Below are positions 31,468 to 39,244 of a DNA stretch of 64,000 nucleotides, one piece after another. Made by a program: the position numbers and the translations under genes. The notes beneath the pieces are model-generated. The model was given only the letters and a program-made list of their open reading frames with translations, did not search any database and was not told the DNA's origin. The DNA is from Streptomyces olivochromogenes (GTDB lineage Bacteria > Actinomycetota > Actinomycetes > Streptomycetales > Streptomycetaceae), in NCBI RefSeq assembly GCF_001514115.1, contig NZ_KQ948479.1, positions 29,192 to 93,191 on the forward strand, read 5' to 3'. The stretch's first letter is position 1. Each line of letters begins with the position of its first letter.

Positions 31468-31492
31468 TTTGTCTGAGCCGCTTCCCCCGGGG
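31468..31492. repeat. Direct repeat copy 2
   Basis: This is the second copy of the block at 31261-31285, lying just after the stop of the Mrr-like gene. The pair may be a duplicated regulatory element or the scar of a tandem duplication. Confidence 0.6.
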
Positions 31493-31497
31493 CTGGC

Positions 31498-32166
31498 TCA
31501 CCGCCAGGGCGGGAGCCCGCCGTTGGCCCACTGCACGAGCGCGTCGCCGTTGATGAGGCGGATCGGCTGGGGCAGCATCGCGTTGGTGTCGACGGCGGCG
31601 CGGGTGAAACCGGCGGTGGTGACGATGGCGGCAGCGTGGCAGTGGTGGATGTCGCGGTAGACGCCGTTGGTGGTCTGGACGACCGGGGAGCCGACGTTGT
31701 TGCCGTCCTGGTGGTGCTTGCACTGGATGAGGATGCGGCGTCCGTCGTTGAGGTGGACGAGGACGTCGGCGCCGCGGTCGTTGGCCTGGCCTACGGCGGT
31801 GGCTCGGGTGACGGAGGGGTCCTTCTGGGCGAGTTCGGCGATGGCGCGTTCGAAGCGGGCCGGGGTCATGCGGTGGAAGGCGTCCAGGGTGCGGCGGCCG
31901 CGGGCGGGCAGCGCGGGTCGGTAGAAGCTGAGGCCGTTGATCCTCTCGATGAGCGGGGCGAGGCGGCGGGGCCGGACGGCGCGCAGGACGAGCAGGGCAC
32001 CTATCAGGGCAAGTGTGGTGGCGGTGAGGACGGGCCAGGTCTTGGCGATGCCCATGAGGGTGATGGCGATGCCCGCCCACCACCAGCCGAGGCGGGGTAA
32101 GCGGCGCCGGTAGCGGGTTCGGGTGGGGCGCTTGGTGCGGCGGGTCGTGTTGTGGGTGGCGGTCAT
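31498..32166 (-). CDS. Membrane-anchored Mrr-like restriction endonuclease
   Basis: The 222-residue product has a basic N-terminus, two membrane helices (about 27-42 and 47-65) and a C-terminal Mrr_cat domain: MTPARFERAIAELAQKD, then GADVLVHLNDGRRILIQCK with Asp134 and Q148-x-K150, the D...QxK nuclease core. It lies 32 bases after the traB-like gene, sharing its operon. A membrane-held nuclease beside a DNA pump could act on transferred or invading DNA at the entry point. Confidence 0.8.
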   Translation of the reverse strand: MTATHNTTRRTKRPTRTRYRRRLPRLGWWWAGIAITLMGIAKTWPVLTATTLALIGALLVLRAVRPRRLAPLIERINGLSFYRPALPARGRRTLDAFHRMTPARFERAIAELAQKDPSVTRATAVGQANDRGADVLVHLNDGRRILIQCKHHQDGNNVGSPVVQTTNGVYRDIHHCHAAAIVTTAGFTRAAVDTNAMLPQPIRLINGDALVQWANGGLPPWR

Positions 32167-32198
32167 GAGGGTCTCCAGGTGAGGGGCGGGGGCGATGG

Positions 32199-34478
32199 CT
32201 ACGCGTCGGTGTCGTCCGGGGCCGGGCCGAGGCCGTAGTAGCCGCGGACTTCCTTGCCGTTCTCGGTCTGGCGGTGGATCTTGTCGGCCTTGACGAGGCG
32301 GGAAAGCGCGTTGTCGAAGGTGGATCCCTGGACTCCTGCGAGCTTGGCGATCTCGTTCTTGTCCTTGTAGATGACGTCGATGCCGAGTGGGTCGGAGACG
32401 TCCTCGAGTGCCCGCAGGATCTTGTCGTCGGCGCTGGCGGGCTTCTTCGGGGTGAGGTCGATGCCGCTGAACAGGACGGAGCTGCCGCCGTCTTGGTCGT
32501 CGCTGTCCTCGTCGCTGGGCAGGACGGAGCGGGCGGCGAGTTCATGCCGGTCGTCCCAGAACGGCCAGTCGGCGGGGTGGGTGATGTTGTTGGTGTCGAT
32601 GTAGGGGGCGGCGTCCTCGAGGATCCACATCCGCATCATCTCGGCGTGTCCGCCGGGGCTGGCGGCGAAGGCGAGGCCGAAGGTCCGCTCGGGGTCGTCC
32701 GGCGGGGTGTTGGGGTCGTACACCATTTCGCGGTCGCCGGACCAGGCCGGGGGGATGTCGGCGGGGTTGCAGCCGGCGAAGTTCTCCGGCAGGTCGATGA
32801 GGGTCTTCTGCTGGGAGTCAGAGCGCAGCAGGATGAGGGATCCGCCGTAGAAGATGTTGTCGCGGATGGCTGCTTCGCCTCCGAGCTGGTCGAGTTGCAT
32901 GATCTGGTTGGCGAGGATGATCGGCATGCCCATGGAGCGGCCCAGGCTGGCGCCGGCCTTGATGATGAACTTGGCTTCCTTGCGGTGTTCGGCGCTCTCT
33001 CCGAGGAGCTGGCTGGCCTCGTCGAAGATGAGGGGCGCCCAGGGGCGTTCGGGGCTGGGCTGGAAGTTCTTCATCTGGTCGCGTGCGGACTGTTCCACGC
33101 GGTGCATGAGGCCGTGGTACCAGATGCGCAGGGAGCCCATGGCGTCGTCGATTCCGAGGCCGGGGTGGGCGGCCATTTTGGTGATGGCTGGGTTGGAGGA
33201 TCCCTTTGGGTCGGCGTAGATGATCGCGGATCCGTTGACGTGGTGGGCGAGGGCGATGAGCTGGAGGGTGCCGCCCTTTCCGGATCCGGTGACGCCGGCG
33301 ACAAGGACGTGCTGGGAGCCCAGGGCGGGGTCGTGGAGCTGGATGCGGGCGGGGAAGCCGGAGACGCCGGGGCCGATCTGGATGTAGCCGTTCTTGTTGG
33401 GCTTCAGGACGTGCAGGCCGGGGAACGCGGCGCCTTTCTGGAGGGGGTTGTGGGTCATCTTGCGGATGACGGCTTCGCGGGGGTTTTGGCGGGGCTCGTA
33501 GGAGATGAGGATCGGGGTGGTGCGGAGGGCTCCGGCGAGGGCGTTGCGGTCGGGGTGCGGAAGTCGGTCGAGGTCTTCACCTGCGACGACGAGGGCGACC
33601 TGGCCGCCGGTGTTCGGGTCGTCCTGGACGTTCTCCAGCTTGGTGCCGGCCATGAGGCCGCCGGGCTTTGACACCCACTTGCGCCATGCGCCAGTGAGGG
33701 TGGTGGGGTCGAGTTCGGCGGGTGCGACGAGGTTGACGGTGATGTGGCGTTCGCCGGCGTGGGCGCCGTGCTTGAGCTTGATCCAGCTGGGGTCCCGCTT
33801 GAAGAGGCTGGAGATGGTTTCGGCTGTGACGGTGACGGAGGATCCGGCGGGGGCGGTGATGGTGCCGGTCCAGCGGGCGGGGCTGGTGGTGCGGACGGTG
33901 AGGTCCTGGCGTTTGTGGCTGCCGGTTTCGGTGTTGGAGATGTGGTCGTACCAGCGGCGTGCGATGCGGTCGGCGTCGGTGAGGGGCAGCGTGGCCGCGG
34001 CTGCGGCGGTCTGACCGACGGCGGCGGTGGTGGCGGTCTTGGGCGGGCGGCCGAAGAAGTTGCGGAGCTTCCACGGGACGATGCCGACCGCGGCCCACCA
34101 GCCGAGGGAGACGATCCCGGGGATGGAGGGCAGGCCGAGGATGCCGGCCATGAGGGCGTCGGCGCCATCGGATCCGAGGAGGGTGCCCATTCCGAGGGCC
34201 ATGCCAGTGGTGAGGGTGCTGATGAACATGGGGCTCTTGTGGGCCTGGACGATGTCCCCGGCGGGGAGGTTGCCGATCAGGCCTGCCGGTAGCCGGTTCA
34301 TGTAGTTGGCGGTCATGAATCCGGCGGCGCCGCCGTAGGCGATGGCCGCGGTGAAGGCCGCGCCGCCGTCGAGGAACGGCGCGATGATGCCGGTGGCAAG
34401 GGGTGCGGCGCTGGTGATGACGGCGATGGTGCGCTCTGCGGAGGCGGCGCGGGGCTGGGCGGCGGCGGGCGTGGTCAC
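32199..34478 (-). CDS. traB: TraB/FtsK-type conjugative DNA translocase
   Basis: GTG start 34476-34478 with AGGAGAG upstream. The 759-residue product has about four N-terminal membrane helices (15-60, 85-135), Walker A GVTGSGKGG (395-403), Walker B LIFDE (483-487) and a C-terminal winged helix (about 690-745, ILRALEDV... NEIAKLAGVQGSTFDNALSRLV). This is the plan of Streptomyces TraB, the single protein that moves double-stranded plasmid DNA between mycelia, with the winged helix reading clt repeats. A phage-type role is possible but less likely given the spdB-like neighbour. Confidence 0.85.
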   Translation of the reverse strand: MTTPAAAQPRAASAERTIAVITSAAPLATGIIAPFLDGGAAFTAAIAYGGAAGFMTANYMNRLPAGLIGNLPAGDIVQAHKSPMFISTLTTGMALGMGTLLGSDGADALMAGILGLPSIPGIVSLGWWAAVGIVPWKLRNFFGRPPKTATTAAVGQTAAAAATLPLTDADRIARRWYDHISNTETGSHKRQDLTVRTTSPARWTGTITAPAGSSVTVTAETISSLFKRDPSWIKLKHGAHAGERHITVNLVAPAELDPTTLTGAWRKWVSKPGGLMAGTKLENVQDDPNTGGQVALVVAGEDLDRLPHPDRNALAGALRTTPILISYEPRQNPREAVIRKMTHNPLQKGAAFPGLHVLKPNKNGYIQIGPGVSGFPARIQLHDPALGSQHVLVAGVTGSGKGGTLQLIALAHHVNGSAIIYADPKGSSNPAITKMAAHPGLGIDDAMGSLRIWYHGLMHRVEQSARDQMKNFQPSPERPWAPLIFDEASQLLGESAEHRKEAKFIIKAGASLGRSMGMPIILANQIMQLDQLGGEAAIRDNIFYGGSLILLRSDSQQKTLIDLPENFAGCNPADIPPAWSGDREMVYDPNTPPDDPERTFGLAFAASPGGHAEMMRMWILEDAAPYIDTNNITHPADWPFWDDRHELAARSVLPSDEDSDDQDGGSSVLFSGIDLTPKKPASADDKILRALEDVSDPLGIDVIYKDKNEIAKLAGVQGSTFDNALSRLVKADKIHRQTENGKEVRGYYGLGPAPDDTDA

Positions 34479-34528
34479 GGCGTTCTCTCCTGGACTAGGG
34501 GTCGGTGCGGGCAGGGGGCGGGTGGGGG

Positions 34529-34912
34529 CTATTCCTGGGCGAACCAGGCGCGGTTGACGTCGTAGATGTGGCTGCCGACGGATGAGCGGCTGACGGCCTC
34601 TCCGATGCCGTGGTGGCTGTCCTTGTTCTGGTCGCGGGCTGCCTGTGCGGACCGGGCGGTGGTGTTGCTGGCGGCCGCGTAGCTGGTGGCTGCGGCCTCC
34701 AGACCGGCCATGATCTTGGCGAGGTCGCGGGTTTCGCCGACCGTGGCGGAGTCGACGCCCAGGGAGCCGATGCCGTCAGCGACCTGTCCGGTGTCCCGGG
34801 CCTCTTCGATCATGTTCGTGGCGTAGCCGCGGATTTCTTCACTGCTGCGGGCAACGTCCTTGGCGAGCGCTGCGGTGGCCTTGTCCAGCTGGGCGTAGGT
34901 CAGTTCAGGCAT
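34529..34912 (-). CDS. Small helical protein of the transfer operon
   Basis: This 127-residue, all-helical protein (MPELTYAQLDKATAALAKDV, then VDSATVGETRDLAKIMAGLE) overlaps the end of the 671-residue gene by eight bases. Similar proteins with the VDxATVGETRDLA segment accompany TraB-like genes on Streptomyces plasmids, as far as I recall. It may be a soluble or secreted partner of the transfer apparatus. Confidence 0.7.
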   Translation of the reverse strand: MPELTYAQLDKATAALAKDVARSSEEIRGYATNMIEEARDTGQVADGIGSLGVDSATVGETRDLAKIMAGLEAAATSYAAASNTTARSAQAARDQNKDSHHGIGEAVSRSSVGSHIYDVNRAWFAQE

Positions 34913-36920
34913 GGGTCATCTCCCGGTAGTAGGCGAGCTCGGCGGGGGTGGTGAGGGGAGAGTTCACGACGGCCTGGTAGATCGGCTCGTAGCGTTCGCT
35001 GGCGTTGGCGTGCAGCGCCCGGCAAGCCTCGACGGCGCGCAGCGCACGCTTGTGGAGCTCGGCGGCCTTGCTGGCCTGGACCATGGCGTCGTCCGAGAGT
35101 TTGGCGAGCTTCCCGGCGAGCTTGTCTCCGCCCTTGACGGCCTTGGCCTGCTCGAGGAGCTTGATGACGGCCTTCGCCTGCTCCTGGGCGTGCTGCTCGA
35201 GGACGCGGGTGGCGTCGACGACGCGGGTCATGACGTCGGTCTTCTGCTCGAGTCGCTGCTGGAACCGGCGCAGGGTGCGGACTTCGCCGCGTGACATGGA
35301 GTCGCGGTAGTAGTCGTTGGTGCTGTACAGGTTGACCGTGTCTTCGGTGATGTGGTTGGCCCAGACGGGCTTCACTTCGTTGTCGGGGTCGGCGGCGGGC
35401 GCGGGCGTGGTCGGCGGGGGTTCGGTGGGCTTCGGCGGGTGGTAGTCGGCGCTGCTGGCCTGTCCGGTCACGGGGACGTCCTTCTCTCGCTGCTGCTGGA
35501 GCTCCTGCTTGCGCTGCTGGTGGGCCTTGTCGAGGCGGGCCTTCTCGCGTTCGGCAGCTTCAGTGGTGTCGCGGTGGCCGTCTTTGAAGCCGTCGCGGTA
35601 GGCCTGAACGTGAGCGACGGCTTTGGCGGTGCGGGAGCCGTCGCGGTAGCCGGTCTCACGGGAGTCCTGGGTGTTGACCTGTGTGCCCTGCCCGGTACCG
35701 GGAGTGGCGCCGGGCTTCTGGGGGGTTTTGCCGTCCGGTGCGGCCGCGCCCTTGCTGTCCTTGCTGCCCTTGGCGTCCTTCGGGTCCGTCTTGGGGTCCT
35801 TCTGGTCTGCGGCCTTGGGGTTGAGGTCCTTCGGGGTGTCGGTCTTCTTGGTCTGGCTGGTCTTGTCGGCCGCCAGGGACTTCTTCGGGTCGGGGCTGGC
35901 GTCGGGCTTCGGGCCCGTCTTGGGGTCGCTGTTCTTGGGGGTGTTGTTCTTGCCGCCGTCCGGGGCGGGCGCGGGGGCCGGCGCCGGAGGGTTCTTGCTG
36001 GCAGGTCCGGCGGGTCCCTGGGGGCCGGCCTTCCCCGTACCAGCGGGACCGTTGCCCGCGGGCCCGTGCTTGCCGTCCTTGCCGGTGCTGCTCTTGCTGT
36101 CGGGGCTGTTCTTCGGGGTGGGGGTCTTCGGGTCCTTGGCCTTGGACGGCTTGTCGGTGCCGCCGGTGTTCCCGCCGCCGCCCTTGGCGGAGCCGTTGCT
36201 GTTGCCCTTCGCGCCGTCGTTCTTGGGGCCGCGCGGGCTGGCGCCGGACTGGCCGCCGGATCCTCCGGACGGTCCGCGGCCTCCTCCCCCACCGGTCCCC
36301 GAGCCGCCGCCACTGCCACCGGACTTGCCGGTGGATCCGTTCCCGGACGATCCCGGCTTGTTCTTCGGCCCCTTCGGGCTGTGTCCGCCGCCGCCTTTGC
36401 TGCCCAGGCCCTTGCCGTTCCCGGGCTTTCCGCCGCCGGACGCGCCAGAGCCTCCGCCGGAACGGCTGGAAGTGCCGCCGAACAGTCCCCCGCCTGCCCT
36501 GTTAACCGAAACGGTGCGGGTTTCCTTTACCTGGAATGCATTCGCTTTCGCCTTGGAAATGTCGAGGCGCTTGTTGCGTGCGTCGGCGCCTTTCTTCCAG
36601 CGTTCCGCTCCGGCGAGGAGCCAGGCGCGGATGACACCGCGTTCCTGCCGCGTATTGGCGGCCGTTTTCGAGTCGTTCCGGGGGGTGTTTTCGTCGTTGT
36701 GGTAGGCGGCGCTGGAGGCTCCCGAGGAGGTCTCCTCGTTGGCGCCGTGGCCGGCCGTTTCGGTGGTGGGGTTGAGGTCGAAGGCGGGGGTCGCCGGCCG
36801 GGCGGGGTCGACCGCGGCGAACAGGGAGGTGAGCGCACCCGGCTGGGGGCTGCGGTTGGTGCTGGCCGCGGTCGGGTCGTTGGGGTCTGGTACGGCTGCA
36901 GAGACCGTGTCGGCCGCCAT
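34905..36920 (-). CDS. Large Gly/Pro/Lys/Ser low-complexity protein of the transfer operon
   Basis: ATG 36918-36920 has GAGGA five bases upstream. The 671-residue product has a Thr/Ala/Pro N-terminus, a short helical domain (about 90-130, RAWLLAGAERWKKGADARNK), a 300-residue low-complexity region of GGG/GNG, KPS and PAPAPAP runs, a coiled coil (about 440-490) and a helical C-terminal domain. There is no membrane helix. It may be a structural or scaffold component of mycelial transfer; no enzymatic motif is seen. Confidence 0.7.
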   Translation of the reverse strand: MAADTVSAAVPDPNDPTAASTNRSPQPGALTSLFAAVDPARPATPAFDLNPTTETAGHGANEETSSGASSAAYHNDENTPRNDSKTAANTRQERGVIRAWLLAGAERWKKGADARNKRLDISKAKANAFQVKETRTVSVNRAGGGLFGGTSSRSGGGSGASGGGKPGNGKGLGSKGGGGHSPKGPKNKPGSSGNGSTGKSGGSGGGSGTGGGGGRGPSGGSGGQSGASPRGPKNDGAKGNSNGSAKGGGGNTGGTDKPSKAKDPKTPTPKNSPDSKSSTGKDGKHGPAGNGPAGTGKAGPQGPAGPASKNPPAPAPAPAPDGGKNNTPKNSDPKTGPKPDASPDPKKSLAADKTSQTKKTDTPKDLNPKAADQKDPKTDPKDAKGSKDSKGAAAPDGKTPQKPGATPGTGQGTQVNTQDSRETGYRDGSRTAKAVAHVQAYRDGFKDGHRDTTEAAEREKARLDKAHQQRKQELQQQREKDVPVTGQASSADYHPPKPTEPPPTTPAPAADPDNEVKPVWANHITEDTVNLYSTNDYYRDSMSRGEVRTLRRFQQRLEQKTDVMTRVVDATRVLEQHAQEQAKAVIKLLEQAKAVKGGDKLAGKLAKLSDDAMVQASKAAELHKRALRAVEACRALHANASERYEPIYQAVVNSPLTTPAELAYYREMTHA

Positions 36921-36947
36921 CAACGTCCTCACTTTCTGTGACGGTTG

Positions 36948-37052
36948 GAGTTACTTCCTACTGGCCTCCCACCCCGGAAAGACCTGCCCGGGGCGGATCA
37001 TGGGGCGGGAAGATCGGCGTTCTTGGGCTGGGAGGGAGGTAGGAAGTAACTC
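36948..37052. repeat. Long inverted repeat flanking the promoter region of the 671-aa gene
   Basis: GAGTTACTTCCTAC (36948-36961) and GTAGGAAGTAACTC (37039-37052) are perfect 14-base complements and continue imperfectly for about ten more bases inward (TGGCCTCCCA against TGGGAGGGAG). They enclose about 77 bases between the 198-residue gene and the 671-residue gene. This looks like a pair of operator sites for one regulator, or a leader-RNA hairpin. Confidence 0.65.
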
Positions 37053-37059
37053 AAGTTGG

Positions 37060-37656
37060 TTACGCAGGGTTGTTGCGGGTGCCCTTGCGGACGGCGATCG
37101 CGACGCCGGCGACGAGGACGCCTCCGGCGATCAGGAAGCCGGTGCTCGTGCCCGTCTTGCTGGTGTCGGTGGCGGACGCCGCGGTCTGCATGTCGTCGCC
37201 GCTGGTGCTGGTGTTGTACTGGGCCTGGCAGGCGTCGACGATGTCCCGGTAGGAGGAACTGAGGGACTTCCCGACGAGGTCCTTGCTGTTCGCGACGCAG
37301 GCGTCGACCTGCTTCTGCCGGACACTGTCCGTGCTCGTCTGGGACTTGTTGACCTGGCTCTGGACCTTCAGCTTTTCCAGCTCGAGGAGGTCTTTCTTGT
37401 AGGCGATTTCCTGCGCCTTGGCCTCGCTCTGCGCCTGGTCGGCCGAGTACATCTGGTAGCCGACGAGACCTCCCGTCGCGATGGCGGCCGCGCTGATGGC
37501 GAGGGCGACCTTTCCGCGCGGTGTGAGACCGGTCTTCACGGGATGGGCGGAAATTCCGTAGGGGGTGGGGTCGGCGTATTCGGGCTGAGGATTGGGGGAA
37601 TTCACGGTGTATCCCTCGCTGATGACGCGGTCGAATTCGGGGTCGTGGGCAGGCAT
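37060..37656 (-). CDS. Two-helix membrane protein with coiled coil (transfer operon)
   Basis: The 198-residue product has a first membrane helix at about 49-66 (VALAISAAAIATGGLVGYQM), an Ala/Glu/Lys coiled coil (about 75-105), two cysteines in the outer domain (DACVANS, VDACQAQ) and a second membrane helix near the C-terminus (FLIAGGVLVAGVAIAV). It lies in the transfer operon and its start is two bases from the stop of the DUF6197-like gene. A role in the cell-wall crossing of the transfer pore is possible. Confidence 0.7.
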   Translation of the reverse strand: MPAHDPEFDRVISEGYTVNSPNPQPEYADPTPYGISAHPVKTGLTPRGKVALAISAAAIATGGLVGYQMYSADQAQSEAKAQEIAYKKDLLELEKLKVQSQVNKSQTSTDSVRQKQVDACVANSKDLVGKSLSSSYRDIVDACQAQYNTSTSGDDMQTAASATDTSKTGTSTGFLIAGGVLVAGVAIAVRKGTRNNPA

Positions 37657-37657
37657 T

Positions 37658-38176
37658 TCACTCTCCGTTCTGTCGTGCGAGGCGGGCGGCGTGGGTGAGG
37701 AGGGTCTCTACGGCGGGAAACTGCTGGTCAGGGAGGTCGTTCCAGGTGAAGAACTGCATGCCGATCCCGGCCTGGGCGAGGGCGGCCTGCATGTACTCGA
37801 CGGCCCTTTCGCGGGCGGCGGGGGTGACGTGTCCGGTCTTCTGGAGGAGGTTCTGGGCGCCGCGGACGCACATGCGGCCGGTGGGGGTGACGTCGACGGA
37901 CTGGCACCAGCCGTACCGGCGGAGGAGGGCGAGGGTCTGTTCGAGGTGGGTGGAGGGGCGTTGGGGGGTCGGGTTCTGCCACCAGCCGAGGTCGGCGAGG
38001 AGTCCGCGGACGGTGGCGGGGAGGAAGCGGTGGGACCAGGACGGCGTCTCCGGCACGGGCGCCGGCACCGGCCGGGGGGCTGCTACCGGGGTCCGGGTGG
38101 GGGCCGGGCGCGCGGGCGCCGCGGACGGGGTGGCCGTCCGCGACGCCTGCGGGGGGATCGTGGGGGCGGTGCGCAT
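37658..38176 (-). CDS. DUF6197-like protein with Pro/Ala-rich N-terminus
   Basis: The 172-residue product has a low-complexity Pro/Ala/Arg N-terminus (to about 45) and a folded C-terminal part with HLEQTLALLRRYGWCQ, TPTGRMCVRGAQNLL and MQFFTWNDLPDQQF, typical of DUF6197 proteins found in Streptomyces plasmids and integrative elements next to spd genes. Its function is unknown. Confidence 0.75.
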   Translation of the reverse strand: MRTAPTIPPQASRTATPSAAPARPAPTRTPVAAPRPVPAPVPETPSWSHRFLPATVRGLLADLGWWQNPTPQRPSTHLEQTLALLRRYGWCQSVDVTPTGRMCVRGAQNLLQKTGHVTPAARERAVEYMQAALAQAGIGMQFFTWNDLPDQQFPAVETLLTHAARLARQNGE

Positions 38177-38208
38177 CGGGGGTCCGGTCTCCTTCTTCGT
38201 GGTGCGGG

Positions 38209-39222
38209 TTAGAGGTATCCGCCGTCGGTGGTGGTGCGCTGCTGCTTGGTGCGGGACAGGACGGTGCGGACGTACGCATCACTCGCATCGATTCCGTGAT
38301 GCGCGAGGCGCGCCACGATCTGAGGCGCTGATGCGGTGGGGAGCGCATCGCGTACCACTCGGACTGCGGCAGCCTTGGAGAGGCCGTCGAGGTGCAGCGC
38401 CGCATCACCGTTGTGGGGCGCCACGGTTCGGGGCGCGCCACTGGGCATCTGGGGCGCATCATGGCCGCGAGCTGCGACTTCACTGACCGCATTAGTACGC
38501 GGGACGATGCTGCGAACCGGACTGTGGGGCGCCGGTGATACGCCGAGGACGACGGCCGCATCAGCAGAGTGGTGCGCATCGTCGGCCTGGTGCGCATCGT
38601 CGTGATGCTGCGTGATGCGCTCCGTATCACCGGTGGTGAGTTCGAGGGGGCGGCGGCGCATCAGGTCGCGCTGCCGGTCCTGCCGCGTCAGCTCGATGTC
38701 GAAGTCGGTGGAGACCTCCGTCATGAGGAGTTCCGCGCCCATCTGGCGGCGGCGCATCTCGATGCGGTGCTGCTGTTCTTCGAAGACCATGCCGCGTTCC
38801 ATCTCGGCGAGGGTGTGGAGTTCGTCGTGGGTGAGGGCGGCCGGGTCGCGGAGGTCTGCGAGGGCGAAGACCCATACGACCTTCGCGCCGAGGGGGAGGA
38901 AGGGGCCGACGACGGCCAGGGCGAGGCTGTTCTTCTCGATGCCGTGGAGGGAGAGGAAGGAGGCGACGAGGAGGAGGGTGATCCAGCCGACGGTGGGGAC
39001 GGGCCATGCCCGGCGGGCGATGCGGAGTCCGCGGGCTTCGGCGATGATGACGGAGCCCCAGACGATGTCGGCGCCGGAGGCGGCGGTGAGGGCGATGGGG
39101 CCGGTTCCGATGAGGTCGACGAGGCTCCATGTCGTCCAGGCCAGGGAGGCCAGCGACAGGAAGACCGCCGGGTACAGAAGCGGGCTGCTGCGCCGCTTCG
39201 TGGGGGCCTGGACGGTAGTCAC
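38209..39222 (-). CDS. spdB: SpdB-like spread protein (4 TM helices plus C-terminal HTH)
   Basis: GTG start 39220-39222. The 337-residue product has four membrane helices in residues 12-125 (LLYPAVFLSLASLAW, ALTAASGADIVWGS, GWITLLLVASFLSL, VVGPFLPLGAKVVWVF), a long charged cytoplasmic region and a C-terminal HTH-like domain (AAAVRVVRDALPTASAPQIVARL). This is the architecture of SpdB2/DUF2637-type spread proteins needed for plasmid spreading in mycelium. The DNA of its 3' half is unusual: it carries a dense array of GATGCG repeats. Confidence 0.75.
   Translation of the reverse strand: MTTVQAPTKRRSSPLLYPAVFLSLASLAWTTWSLVDLIGTGPIALTAASGADIVWGSVIIAEARGLRIARRAWPVPTVGWITLLLVASFLSLHGIEKNSLALAVVGPFLPLGAKVVWVFALADLRDPAALTHDELHTLAEMERGMVFEEQQHRIEMRRRQMGAELLMTEVSTDFDIELTRQDRQRDLMRRRPLELTTGDTERITQHHDDAHQADDAHHSADAAVVLGVSPAPHSPVRSIVPRTNAVSEVAARGHDAPQMPSGAPRTVAPHNGDAALHLDGLSKAAAVRVVRDALPTASAPQIVARLAHHGIDASDAYVRTVLSRTKQQRTTTDGGYL
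38271..38767. repeat. Array of about 17 GATGCG-type repeats: candidate clt / TraB recognition sites
   Basis: Within 500 bases I count about 17 copies of GATGC, nearly all GATGCG and mostly preceded by T or C and followed by C (TGATGCGC consensus), in both orientations. Examples are at 38276, 38285, 38298, 38330, 38345, 38402, 38456, 38558, 38576, 38593, 38613 and 38657. Chance would give one or two. They fall in different reading frames of the spdB-like gene and use the rare Asp codon GAT, so selection is at the DNA level. Streptomyces TraB proteins bind arrays of 8-bp repeats (TRS) in clt. Confidence 0.7.
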
Positions 39223-39244
39223 GGGGATCGGTGTCCTTTCGAGT

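Noticed and set aside
30857..32545. 562-codon minus-strand frame covering the Mrr-like and zinc-ribbon genes
   Set aside because: His/Pro/Arg-rich alternative frame; conflicts with two clear domains in other frames.
35352..36941. 529-codon plus-strand frame opposite the low-complexity transfer protein
   Set aside because: Val/Gly/Leu-rich antisense of a repetitive gene; no start signal or motif.
38271..38767. CRISPR array
   Set aside because: The repeats are 6-8 bases, irregularly spaced and inverted in part, within a coding gene; they do not form repeat-spacer units.
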